A DNA stretch of 64,000 nucleotides from Mycolicibacterium peregrinum (GTDB lineage: Bacteria > Actinomycetota > Actinomycetes > Mycobacteriales > Mycobacteriaceae). The DNA lies in assembly GCF_002102345.1 (NCBI RefSeq), contig NZ_LQPP01000067.1, positions 18,752 through 82,751 of the forward strand, in the 5' to 3' direction. This document shows, in pieces, positions 32,553 through 41,014 of the stretch (within the stretch, counting starts at the first letter, position 1; each line of letters opens with the position of its first letter). The notes under the pieces were generated by a model. That model searched no databases. It saw only the letters and a program-made list of their open reading frames with translations, and was not told where the DNA came from. Position numbers and translations under genes: made by a program.

Positions 32553-33038
32553 TCAGGCGCCGAGCTTGCGGAACGTGCTGCGGTGGAACACGATCGGCGC
32601 GACATCGGCGTTGACGGTGATGTCGCTGACCCGCAGCACCACGATGGTGTGATCGCCGGCCTCCACCAACTGCTCGATGGCGCTCTCCAGCCACACGCTG
32701 GTTCCGTGGATGAACACCGCGCCGGATTCGCGTGACTCGGTCTCCAGCCCGGCGAACCGGTCCCCGGTCTTGGCGGCGAGCGTGCGGGCCGCTTCGTCAT
32801 GGGATTCGCCCAGCACGCTGATCCCCAGCGACGGGAGGTCCTTGAGCTTGGGCCAGGTGGTCGAAGAGTTCTGCACGCAGAACGACACCAGCGGCGGATC
32901 GAGCGACACCGGCACGAACGTGCTGGCCGCCAAGCCGACCAGAGTGCCCTCTACCTCGGCAGCGATCGCGATGACACCGGACGGAAAGTGGCCGAACGCC
33001 TCACGCAGGGACGTCGGGCTCAGTTCTGTTGCGCTCAT
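32553..33038 (-). CDS. Flavin reductase domain protein (Rv0245-like)
   Basis: The 161-residue FMN-binding split-barrel protein reads LREAFGHFPSGVIAIAAEVEGTLVGLAASTFVPVSLDPPLVSFCVQNSSTTW, the usual N-terminal region of NAD(P)H:flavin oxidoreductases of the PF01613 family. It could supply reduced flavin to a partner monooxygenase or act as an F420/FMN reductase. The ATG at 33038 has GGAGGT upstream; the GTG-type start at 33062 has none. By order it corresponds to M. tuberculosis Rv0245 next to fadE5. Confidence 0.82.
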   Translation of the reverse strand: MSATELSPTSLREAFGHFPSGVIAIAAEVEGTLVGLAASTFVPVSLDPPLVSFCVQNSSTTWPKLKDLPSLGISVLGESHDEAARTLAAKTGDRFAGLETESRESGAVFIHGTSVWLESAIEQLVEAGDHTIVVLRVSDITVNADVAPIVFHRSTFRKLGA

Positions 33039-33276
33039 AACACCTCCATCTTCACACAGCACCCTTCCACTCTGATCCGCCCGTAGCCATCATCGTCGCG
33101 TCCGGCACCGGCGGCCAGGTCCGCAATCGCACTGATCGGAACCCGCACGTCACCCCTCAGTGAAGACGCCGGTGCATCCGTGGCACGACATCGATTTCGA
33201 CCATCGCGAAATCCGCACCCGGACAACGGTGTATGCCGCCTCCGAGAGCCAGCGGCCGGTGTTCGTCGGCCTGCGC
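33039..33276. other. Spacer between flavin reductase and fadD23
   Basis: This 238-bp stretch contains no supported gene. A plus-strand frame opens here (GTG 33160, MKTPVHPWHDIDFDHREIR...) but runs antisense through fadD23. The region must hold the flavin reductase promoter and the end of the TPP operon; I see no strong hairpin. Confidence 0.35.
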
Positions 33277-35037
33277 TCAGGCGTCCAACCGGGCGAATTC
33301 GTCCTGGCGATACTGTTCCGCGCAGGCGGCGCGGCGGATCTTGCCGCTCGTCGTGGTGGGTATCGACCCCGGGGGTACCAGAACGAGATCTCCGACGTTC
33401 AGGCCATGCGCGTTGGATATCGCCGAGGTGACATCGCTCTTGATCGTGGTGAGCCAATGGCCTGCCTCCACCGGGGACTCACCTCGCTTCTTGAGCTCGA
33501 TGACGGTGACCAACTTCTCGGTGCTGTTCACCGGAACCGAGATGGCCGCGACCCGGCCGCCGGTGATCTGTTGGACCGTGGCCTCGATGTCCTCGGGGTA
33601 GTGGTTGCGCCCGCGAATGATCAGCAGATCCTTGATGCGACCGACGATGAAGAGCTCTCCGCCGGAGACGAAGCCCAGGTCACCGGTCTTCAGCCATGGG
33701 GCGTCGACCGTACCCGGAGACGGGTCGACCAGAGTGGCGCCGAAGCACTGCTGCTCCTCCGGTGGCCTGCTCCAGTAGCCGGCCGCGACGTTGTCGCCAT
33801 GCACCCAGATCTCGCCGACTGCGTCCGGCGGGCATTCCCGGTTGGTGTCGACGTCGACGATCCGCACCATCGGAGACTGCGGGAGCTTGTACTGCACCAG
33901 CGCGGTGCCGGCTCTGGCCGCGCAGCGCTTGGCGCGGCCTGCCGCCAACTCGTCGACATCGAAATACACGTCGTCCGCCGACTCGGACCACGAGCCGGTG
34001 GCCACGAAGACGGTGGCCTCCGCCATCCCGTACGACGGGCGCAGCATGTGGTCGGCGAAGTTGAAGTGGGCGAACCGGTCGGCGAAGCGCTCCAAGGTGG
34101 CCGGCTCCACGCGCTCGGCGCCATTGATGATGCCCACCACCCCGCCGAGGTCGAGCCCGGCGAGGTCGGCGTCCTTCGTCTTGCGCGCCGCAAGGTCGAA
34201 GGCGAAGTTGGGTGCGGCCGAGAAGGCAGACGGATTCTCGGCCAGCGCCCGGATCCAGCGGGACGGCTTCTCCAGGAACGCGACCGGGCTGGTCAACACG
34301 GCGCGATAGCCACTCAGAATGGGTGCACAGACACCAAGAACCAGACCCATGTCGTGATAGAAGGGCAGCCACGACACGATGGTGGCGTTGGCCAGCGATT
34401 TACGATCACCATCTGTAAAGAAACAGCGCATCAACTGCTCGAAATTCGCCTGCAGGTTGCGGTGCGAGATCATCACCCCGGTCGGCAGTCGGGTGGAACC
34501 CGAGCTGTATTGCAGATACGCCGTCTCCGGGTACTCGGAGGTGTCGAAGCTCGGCAGGTCCGATCCGTCCTGAACATCCACGTCCAGGGACTCGATCTGA
34601 AGGATCTTCGGAGCGGTGTCCAGACGCGACTGATCCACGTAATCGCCGACGTCCTGCGCGACCGCGGAGGTCGTGAGGACGACCGACGGCGCGGTATCGA
34701 CGAAGACCGCACTCACCCGGTCGTGATTGGAGCCGCGATGGGGCAATGGAAGCGGAACTGCGATCAACCCGGCCTGCATGGAACCGAGAAAAGCCAGGAT
34801 GTACTCCAGGCCCTGCGGAGCGAGGATCACCGCCCGGTCCCCGACGGATCCGTTGAGGCGGATCTGTCGCGCGACGTTCAGCGTCCGGCGGGACAGCTGC
34901 GACCACGTCACGGTCTCGGCGGCCCCGGCCGGGTCGTGGGTGTAGTCGGTGAATGTAAAGGCCACGTCATCCGGACGCAGACTGGCACGTCCGTGCAGCA
35001 TCGAGAGAATGGTTGATTGAGGCGTCGTCAGCGTCAT
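33277..35037 (-). CDS. fadD23: FadD23-type long-chain fatty acyl-AMP ligase (TPP locus)
   Basis: The 586-residue adenylating enzyme of the FAAL class reads YLQYSSGSTRLPTGVMISHRNLQANFEQLM near 175 (P-loop/A3 motif), SWLPFYHDMGLVLG near 225, PSYGMAEATVFVATGS near 335 and the C-terminal TTSGKIRRAACAEQYR. FAALs activate fatty acids as acyl-adenylates and load them on the partner synthase. In the trehalose polyphleate pathway FadD23 is thought to supply the starter acid to Pks. It is the last gene of the minus-strand TPP unit, 47 bases after the PE hydrolase gene. Confidence 0.9.
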   Translation of the reverse strand: MTLTTPQSTILSMLHGRASLRPDDVAFTFTDYTHDPAGAAETVTWSQLSRRTLNVARQIRLNGSVGDRAVILAPQGLEYILAFLGSMQAGLIAVPLPLPHRGSNHDRVSAVFVDTAPSVVLTTSAVAQDVGDYVDQSRLDTAPKILQIESLDVDVQDGSDLPSFDTSEYPETAYLQYSSGSTRLPTGVMISHRNLQANFEQLMRCFFTDGDRKSLANATIVSWLPFYHDMGLVLGVCAPILSGYRAVLTSPVAFLEKPSRWIRALAENPSAFSAAPNFAFDLAARKTKDADLAGLDLGGVVGIINGAERVEPATLERFADRFAHFNFADHMLRPSYGMAEATVFVATGSWSESADDVYFDVDELAAGRAKRCAARAGTALVQYKLPQSPMVRIVDVDTNRECPPDAVGEIWVHGDNVAAGYWSRPPEEQQCFGATLVDPSPGTVDAPWLKTGDLGFVSGGELFIVGRIKDLLIIRGRNHYPEDIEATVQQITGGRVAAISVPVNSTEKLVTVIELKKRGESPVEAGHWLTTIKSDVTSAISNAHGLNVGDLVLVPPGSIPTTTSGKIRRAACAEQYRQDEFARLDA

Positions 35038-35084
35038 GTCACGTCCGTACTAACTCGTCGAATTCGTCGGCGCGGGCGCCGCTG

Positions 35085-36215
35085 TCAGTGTCCGCCGGAC
35101 AACAGGGACAAGGCACCGTTGGCGATCTCCGACATCGGATCAGTGCCGCCGCCGAACGTCGCGTCGTTGGCCGGTGCGGTGACCTCCGCAGGGTCGAAGC
35201 CGTTCACCGGGTCCACGGTGATCGGTGCGGTAGCCGGATCATCATTGCGTGAATAACCCGCGTCGACCCGCGGCTTCAATATCGCGTCCAGCTGATTGAG
35301 CGTGCCCTTGTCATATCCGAGGTATTTGAAGGGCAACACCAGGGGCAGGTGCTCTTCTGGGACCAGGTACGTCGTCGTTGTCGCACCCTTGGAGTTGACC
35401 GTCGTCCGGATGTTCTGTGCCGGAACATTGCTGGGATTGGTGAACGCGATCGCGGTGTGACCGGTGGCAAGGCCGGCGACCGCGTTGAGGACGCTCATCC
35501 AGTTGTCGGGCCGGTCCGGCCAGTCGGCGATGCTGTCGTAGGCCGAGATGAACTGGTCGGTGTGGTACTGGCTCTCCACGGGAGCCGGTACCCGGTAATC
35601 CATGAACGGCACGACGCTGCCGACCGGAAAGTTCTGGGTCAGGAAACTCTCACCGAAGGGACTCTTCGCGATCGGGTCGCCGAAGGTCGCGAAGCTCAGT
35701 TGGTCCGGTGGCGGGGCGGTCGGATCGTTGGCAAGCCGCGCCTTCACGGCGTTGAGCACGAGCGCTCCCTCGGACAGCCCCATCGCCCGCCCCTTGCCGC
35801 CCTTGCGGATGGCGGCATCGAGGTTGCCTTCACCTTCATCGACCGACTCGCCGATGCTGGGACCGTCGAGGCCGAGGCCCGGGTAGATCTGCTCACCGAT
35901 CGGGCCGATCCCGGGGAAGAGACGTTCCAGGGTGTGGCCCTGAACCTGCCCAGCCGGGTAGTCCACCTTCACCCGCTTCATCCCGGGGAACCACTGCTCA
36001 CCCGTCATGCGGATGTACTCGTCGTAGGGGATGCCGAGAACGTGAGCTCCGCCGAGGGCGTACGCGGTCCCGGGGTCTGCCGGCGCGGGGGGCGGCGTAC
36101 CACCGTTCGATACGCCGGGGGCCGAAGTGTCATCGGCGGCCGCCGATCCGACGCCGAAACACCCTGTGACACCGGCAGTTACCAGCACCGTCAGTCCTGC
36201 GAGTAGCTTCTTCAT
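35085..36215 (-). CDS. PE-PPE-domain serine hydrolase/acyltransferase of the TPP locus
   Basis: The 376-residue exported protein has a signal peptide (KKLLAGLTVLVTAGVTGCFGVGSAAADD); the VTGC could also act as a lipobox. The catalytic part has YALGGAHVLGIPYDEYIR, VDYPAGQVQG and the nucleophile elbow GLSEGALVL near 145, in the alpha/beta-hydrolase C-terminal PE-PPE fold (PF08237). In M. smegmatis the PE-type protein of this cluster is required for the last step, transferring further acyl chains to make mature trehalose polyphleates. No true PE N-terminal domain is visible, so the name refers to the PE-PPE region. It lies between mmpL10 and fadD23. Confidence 0.85.
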   Translation of the reverse strand: MKKLLAGLTVLVTAGVTGCFGVGSAAADDTSAPGVSNGGTPPPAPADPGTAYALGGAHVLGIPYDEYIRMTGEQWFPGMKRVKVDYPAGQVQGHTLERLFPGIGPIGEQIYPGLGLDGPSIGESVDEGEGNLDAAIRKGGKGRAMGLSEGALVLNAVKARLANDPTAPPPDQLSFATFGDPIAKSPFGESFLTQNFPVGSVVPFMDYRVPAPVESQYHTDQFISAYDSIADWPDRPDNWMSVLNAVAGLATGHTAIAFTNPSNVPAQNIRTTVNSKGATTTTYLVPEEHLPLVLPFKYLGYDKGTLNQLDAILKPRVDAGYSRNDDPATAPITVDPVNGFDPAEVTAPANDATFGGGTDPMSEIANGALSLLSGGH

Positions 36216-36284
36216 CTCTGCACCTGCCCGCTTTGCTTCGTTTCGAGTTTTCCATACATCACGTATGCGCGCTTCCCGCCGAGG

Positions 36285-39278
36285 TCATGCGCTGGTCGCC
36301 GGTGTGCGTAGCGATTTCTGATCGCTCATTCGTGACGGCCACCAGTTGGCCTTGCCCAGCAGCGCAGCGATGGCAGGCACCGTGATGGTGCGCACCACGA
36401 AGGTGTCCAGCAAGATGCCGATTCCGATCACGAAGCCACCCTGCACCACCATGCCGATGCTGGAGAACATCAGTCCGGCAACCGAGGCGGCGAAGATGAG
36501 GCCCGCTGCGGTGATCACCCCTCCGGTCGAGCTCAGTGTGCGAATGATGCCGTACCGGATGCTGTGCGGAGACTCGTCGCGCATTCGCGACACCAGGAGC
36601 ATGTTGTAGTCGGCTCCGACCGCGACCAGCACAACGAAGGCCAATGGTGGCACGCTCCAATGCAATTGCTGGCCAAGTAGCGATTGGAACACCACGACAC
36701 TGATGCCCAGTGCGGCCAGGTAAGAGATCACCACCGACGCGACGAGGTAGATCGGCGCGACGAGCGAACGCAGCAACAACATCAGGATCAGCATCACGAC
36801 GACGAGGGTGCCGATGATGATGAACCGGATGTCCTGCTGGTAGTAGTCACGCGTGTCCCGCAGTCCAGCGGGGAAACCACCCATCGATATCGAGGCGTCT
36901 GCCAACGTGGTGTTGGGCTGCGCGCCCCGGGCGATGTTCTGGATTTCGTTGACCTGGTCCATGGCCTCGGGACTGAACGGGTTGAGCTTCGTCTGCACCA
37001 GATACCGCACCGACTTGCCGTCCGGCGAGACGTACGCCGCGGAGGCCTTCTTGAACTCCTCCATGTTCAGCACCTCGGGCGGGATGTTGAACCCCGCCTG
37101 TGCCGGATCCGCGGCGTCGTTGCGCATCGTCAGCAGGAACGCCGAGGCCTGGTCCAGCCCGGCCGAGATCACCTTGACCTGCTTGACGAGTTCGTCCACG
37201 CCACCGGCCACTTCGCGACTTCCACCGGCCAGGCGGTTGGCACCGCTCTGCAAGTCCTTCAATCCCGACTGCGGACCGCCGGGCTTGTTCATCCCCATGG
37301 CATTGGCCGCCTTGGTTACGCTGGCCAGCGCCGCGTTCAGCTTCTTGACCGTAGCGTTGAGAGTCTGCCCGCCGCCGACGCCGTTGAGCTGATGGGCGAG
37401 GTCGTTGATGTTGTCGAGGCTGCCGTCCTGGTTGGCGTCCATGAGCCGTTGCATCTGAAGGCGGCTGTCACTGCACGAGGGGTTGGCATCGCAGACTGCG
37501 TTGCCGTTCAACGCCATCAGCACCGGCCCGATCCAGGCGAACATGTTCTTGACGGCGGAGAAGTTGTACCCCATCGAGTTGGACAACGCGTTGATGCTGT
37601 CGATCAGCTTGGCCGCGGTGTCGACATCCTTCACCAGCTTGTCGCCGCCGTATTCCGTGCGTACGGAGGAGACCGCGTCGACGGCGCTCTGGAGACTGGG
37701 CGCGATCTGGTTGATCTGGGCGCGCACCTGGGCGAGGCTGTCGGCCAGCGTATCGGCCCCGGCCGTCAGTCGGTTGAGATCACTCGACCGCTGGTCGATC
37801 TGGGTGGAACCGTCGGCCAGCCGGTCGCCCACGATGCCGGCCTGGAAGGTCGCCCGGAATTCCGCGGGTACTTCACCCAGTGGCCGGGTGATGCCGCTGA
37901 CCAGCCCGACGTCGGGTAACTGGGCGACACGTGAAGCCAGCTGCTCCAGGTCCGCCAGACCACGCGGTGAGCGCAGGTCGTGCGGTGACTGGATGAGGAT
38001 GTACTCGGGAATGGACTGGGCGATGGGGAAATGGCGCTCCACCGCGGCGTACCCGATCGAACTCGGTGCCGACGCCGCCACCACCTTGCGATCGTCGTAG
38101 TTGTAGCGGGCAAAGATCGCCGCGCCGGCCAGCAGCGCCAACACCAGAACGCTGGCGACGAGATGCGGAACCGGACGGCGAACGATGCGGATGCCCGAAC
38201 GCCGCCAGAACCGGGCGGTCAGCTCACGCCGGGGCTTGACCCAGCCACGAGGACCGACCAGAGCCAGGATGGCAGGCAGCAGGGTCATTCCCGCCAGATA
38301 CGCCACGCCGATACCGATCGCGGCTGACACCCCGACCGTTTTGAACACACCCATTTTCGTGAAGCTCAGCAGCAGGAACGTCAGCCCCACCGTCGCGGCA
38401 GATGCGGAGATCACCTTCCCGATCGACATCATCGCGGACCGGACGGCCTCGTCGAAGTCGTTGTCCGACCGCAGATAGTCGTGATAGCGGCTGATCAGGA
38501 AGACCGCGTAATCCGTGCCGGCACCGGCCATGATCGCACTCAGAAATACGACAGACTGGTTCGAGACACCCGCGCCGGTCAGTTGCGAAAAGCCCGCCAC
38601 CAGTGCCTGCGCGATCAGCAGGGACGACCCGATCGTGATCAACGGCAGCAGCATCGTGACAGCGCTGCGGTAGACCAACAACAACACGGCCAGCACCAGG
38701 ATCGCGATCGCGATCTCGATCGGCAGTCGATCCTTCTCCCCCGCCACGGTCAGATCGGCGGCCGTGGCCGCAGGACCGGTGAGGTGCACGGCCAGCGGGC
38801 TGCCGGCCGTGCTGAGTCTGACCACTTCGGAAACCCGATTGAACGAGTCCATTGCCCGCGGTGTGCCCAACTCACCCACCAGGCCCACCGGAAGCACCCA
38901 GGTGGTCTTGTCCTTGCTGGTCAGGAACTGTCGCAGTTGCGGGGTGCCGATGAAATCCTGAACGCTCTCGACATCTGTCACGTCGTCGTGCAGCGCGTCC
39001 ACCAGCTTGCGGTAGGTCGCCTCGTCCGAGGAATTCAGCCCGTTCTCGTTGATCAGGGCTACCAACAACAGATCGTTGTTGCCCGATTCGTGGAACGCCT
39101 CGGTCATCTTCTTGGCAGCGACGCTCGACGGCGCGTCGTTCGGCAGGATTGCCAGCGGGTGCTTCTCGGCCATCGCGCCGAGGGAGGGGAACGTTAGCGG
39201 TAGCGCGATCAGCAATGCGGCCCAGGCCCCGATCACTGCCCAGGGCCACCGCACCACGAAATCGGCTAACCGTCGCAT
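36285..39278 (-). CDS. mmpL10: MmpL10, RND-type lipid transporter of the TPP locus
   Basis: The 997-residue protein has the MmpL layout: TM1 (WPWAVIGAWAALLIALPLTF), a first periplasmic loop, a TM2-6 block with ILVLAVLLLVYRSAVTMLLPL and GAGTDYAVFLISRYHDYL, a second large periplasmic loop (about residues 390-770), and TM8-12 with VGADYNMLLVSRMRDESPHSIRYGI. The conserved GAGTDYAVFL and GADYNMLL sequences are the proton-relay repeats. It exports the diacyltrehalose precursor of TPP. ATG 39278 is preferred: GAGGG precedes it and the product starts MRRLADFVVRWPWAV like other MmpLs. The first ATG/GTG at 39380 would overlap papA3. Confidence 0.92.
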   Translation of the reverse strand: MRRLADFVVRWPWAVIGAWAALLIALPLTFPSLGAMAEKHPLAILPNDAPSSVAAKKMTEAFHESGNNDLLLVALINENGLNSSDEATYRKLVDALHDDVTDVESVQDFIGTPQLRQFLTSKDKTTWVLPVGLVGELGTPRAMDSFNRVSEVVRLSTAGSPLAVHLTGPAATAADLTVAGEKDRLPIEIAIAILVLAVLLLVYRSAVTMLLPLITIGSSLLIAQALVAGFSQLTGAGVSNQSVVFLSAIMAGAGTDYAVFLISRYHDYLRSDNDFDEAVRSAMMSIGKVISASAATVGLTFLLLSFTKMGVFKTVGVSAAIGIGVAYLAGMTLLPAILALVGPRGWVKPRRELTARFWRRSGIRIVRRPVPHLVASVLVLALLAGAAIFARYNYDDRKVVAASAPSSIGYAAVERHFPIAQSIPEYILIQSPHDLRSPRGLADLEQLASRVAQLPDVGLVSGITRPLGEVPAEFRATFQAGIVGDRLADGSTQIDQRSSDLNRLTAGADTLADSLAQVRAQINQIAPSLQSAVDAVSSVRTEYGGDKLVKDVDTAAKLIDSINALSNSMGYNFSAVKNMFAWIGPVLMALNGNAVCDANPSCSDSRLQMQRLMDANQDGSLDNINDLAHQLNGVGGGQTLNATVKKLNAALASVTKAANAMGMNKPGGPQSGLKDLQSGANRLAGGSREVAGGVDELVKQVKVISAGLDQASAFLLTMRNDAADPAQAGFNIPPEVLNMEEFKKASAAYVSPDGKSVRYLVQTKLNPFSPEAMDQVNEIQNIARGAQPNTTLADASISMGGFPAGLRDTRDYYQQDIRFIIIGTLVVVMLILMLLLRSLVAPIYLVASVVISYLAALGISVVVFQSLLGQQLHWSVPPLAFVVLVAVGADYNMLLVSRMRDESPHSIRYGIIRTLSSTGGVITAAGLIFAASVAGLMFSSIGMVVQGGFVIGIGILLDTFVVRTITVPAIAALLGKANWWPSRMSDQKSLRTPATSA

Positions 39279-39345
39279 GTTGCCCTCACCTTCACCTCGA
39301 AGGCGACGCAAAGCGGAAAGTCCATGACCATTTGTTTGCTCTCCG

Positions 39346-40767
39346 CTACGCGACCCGGCCCCAGTGCCCGCTGTCAGCAACTCGTGACGACACCGACTTC
39401 ATCGCCTCCAGGTAGCGGGTGACCGACTTCTCGGCGACCGGGTTGTCGGGGTGCATGATCGCCATGACCGTGCCCTCCCCGTACCGGAAGATGTAGATCG
39501 TCAATTGGTAGGAGAACCGGTTGTCCGGATACATTCCGATGTTGTTCGCCAGCCCCATGTCGCCCGCCGCGAGGATGGCGTTGAGCGGCGCCGCTCCGCC
39601 GTGCAGAAAGTTCGATACCGGGAAGTTCGGCTGTGGCCAGTTCAACCACGGCGCCAACTCCAACACGCGGTAATACGGAACTCGTGCCATGTCCAGGCCG
39701 GAATCGAAAGACTGCTGCGCCGCCCAGGCGGCGTCACTGAAAGAGGTTGCCGCCACCGGGACGGTGATCGGAATCAGACCGGTGAACCAGCCCTGTGTCA
39801 TGAAATTGTCGCCGGCCGTGCGCGAATCCCTCGGCGTGAGGCCGTAATACGTGAGCGCACCGGTGAACTCATGCTCGACCAGGCCCAGGCATGCGAACAG
39901 GCCGCCGACGAAACGGGCACCGGCTGCCGAGCACGCCGCGTCGAAGCGTTCCGTCTGCGCCGGGCTCAAGAGCACTTCGGAGGTCCAGGCGCTGCTGGTC
40001 GACTCGTTCGGATTCCCCAGCGGCAGCGGGAATTCCGGAAATCCATCCTGGTTGTTCTCAGCGAACTCGATCCAGGCACGCACTCCTGGTGATTCCAAGG
40101 TCAGCGCCGAAGTGTACTCACGCTCGCGGACACAGAAGTCATCGAAGCTACCGGCGTCAGGAAGGGTGAGGGCCTGTCCGCTGCCGCTCATCGCCGAATA
40201 CATTCCGTTGGCTTCCATCATTGTGGTGCCGATCAATGTCGCGTCGCCATGAACGTGATCCATGGCAGCGAAGAAAGTGAAGTGGTTCTCGTTCTGGATG
40301 ATGCCGAACGTAAAGCAGCCCCATTCCAGGGGATTCGGTATGCCCACGACGTGGGCATGAATTTCGTCGACTGACAAGTTACCCTGATCGACCGGCACGA
40401 ATTCGATATCATCCGGGTTTTCGATTGCATGCCTGACGAATTGGCCGTCGTCGCCTTCTTTGAACCAACTCCGGAATGTGTCGTGCCTGCGCAGGTAGGT
40501 ATTCACGGCGTGATCCATCGCCGAGATATCACATTGCCCAGCAACCTCACAGCTAGCGATGATCTGCCGCGAGAAGTTCAACCCCGCGGCTTTACGCTGG
40601 GTGTAATTACGCAGATGTTGGCTCTGCATGTAGCTAACCGGCACCGAGCTCACAGGTGCGTTTCTTGCGGTTTCCTGAGCTGCAGGCGTCGGATGCCACG
40701 AGGTCACCGAGCCAGGACTCAGCGACCATTCATCAAGTGCGCCAACAGTTATCTTACCGATCCGCAA
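39346..40767 (-). CDS. papA3: PapA3-type trehalose acyltransferase (TPP locus)
   Basis: The 473-residue condensation-domain acyltransferase starts MRIGKITVGALDEWSLSPGS, the standard opening of PapA1-3. The catalytic motif appears as AAMDHVHGDATLIG near 170, the PapA version of HHxxxDG. YYGLTPRDSRTAGDNFMTQGWFTGLIPITVPV is near 320. It acylates trehalose to give the diacyltrehalose precursor of polyphleates. The start is TTG 40767, backed by GGGAGGG (40782-40776 on the minus strand) eight bases upstream. It is the first gene of the minus-strand unit, divergent from pks. Confidence 0.9.
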   Translation of the reverse strand: MRIGKITVGALDEWSLSPGSVTSWHPTPAAQETARNAPVSSVPVSYMQSQHLRNYTQRKAAGLNFSRQIIASCEVAGQCDISAMDHAVNTYLRRHDTFRSWFKEGDDGQFVRHAIENPDDIEFVPVDQGNLSVDEIHAHVVGIPNPLEWGCFTFGIIQNENHFTFFAAMDHVHGDATLIGTTMMEANGMYSAMSGSGQALTLPDAGSFDDFCVREREYTSALTLESPGVRAWIEFAENNQDGFPEFPLPLGNPNESTSSAWTSEVLLSPAQTERFDAACSAAGARFVGGLFACLGLVEHEFTGALTYYGLTPRDSRTAGDNFMTQGWFTGLIPITVPVAATSFSDAAWAAQQSFDSGLDMARVPYYRVLELAPWLNWPQPNFPVSNFLHGGAAPLNAILAAGDMGLANNIGMYPDNRFSYQLTIYIFRYGEGTVMAIMHPDNPVAEKSVTRYLEAMKSVSSRVADSGHWGRVA

Positions 40768-41014
40768 AGCTCAGGCCCTCCCAGTTGTGCTCTATGCTCG
40801 GCCGCTCTCCGGACCGGCAGGACCCCCCGGGGCATCAACATACCCGTCGTTCCGCCGAGACGGTTGAGGGAGCTTGACGAGGGAAGTTGACCGGGCAAGG
40901 GGAGTAGCGCGCGCCGCAGGTTCGCATGCAATAGTGGTTCGGGTTGATCTTCAAGCGCTTTCGGGGGGTGCGCGGAGGTGTAGTTTTGCACGCCGATGCG
41001 AGGAGGACAACGGG
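40768..41014. promoter_or_regulatory. Divergent promoter region of the TPP locus
   Basis: This 247-bp spacer separates papA3 and pks and must hold both promoters. It contains the papA3 Shine-Dalgarno (40776-40782), two TTGACG/TTGACC hexamers (near 40874 and 40887) that could be -35 elements for pks, and AGGAGG at 41001-41006 for pks. I see no clear operator palindrome. Confidence 0.45.

Noticed and set aside
33160..35016. 618-codon plus-strand open frame opposite fadD23, opening with HPWHDIDFDHRE
   Set aside because: All but the first 40 codons are antisense to fadD23. The opening faintly recalls a pyrophosphatase-like sequence but nothing follows that supports it.
36285..39380. mmpL10 starting at 39380
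   Set aside because: The added 34 residues are not MmpL-like and would overlap the papA3 end; the ATG at 39278 has a Shine-Dalgarno and the usual MmpL N-terminus.
40874..41014. Longer pks start at TTG 40874
   Set aside because: The extra 47 residues are Arg-rich without KS homology, and ATG 41015 has AGGAGG at proper spacing directly before the KS domain.
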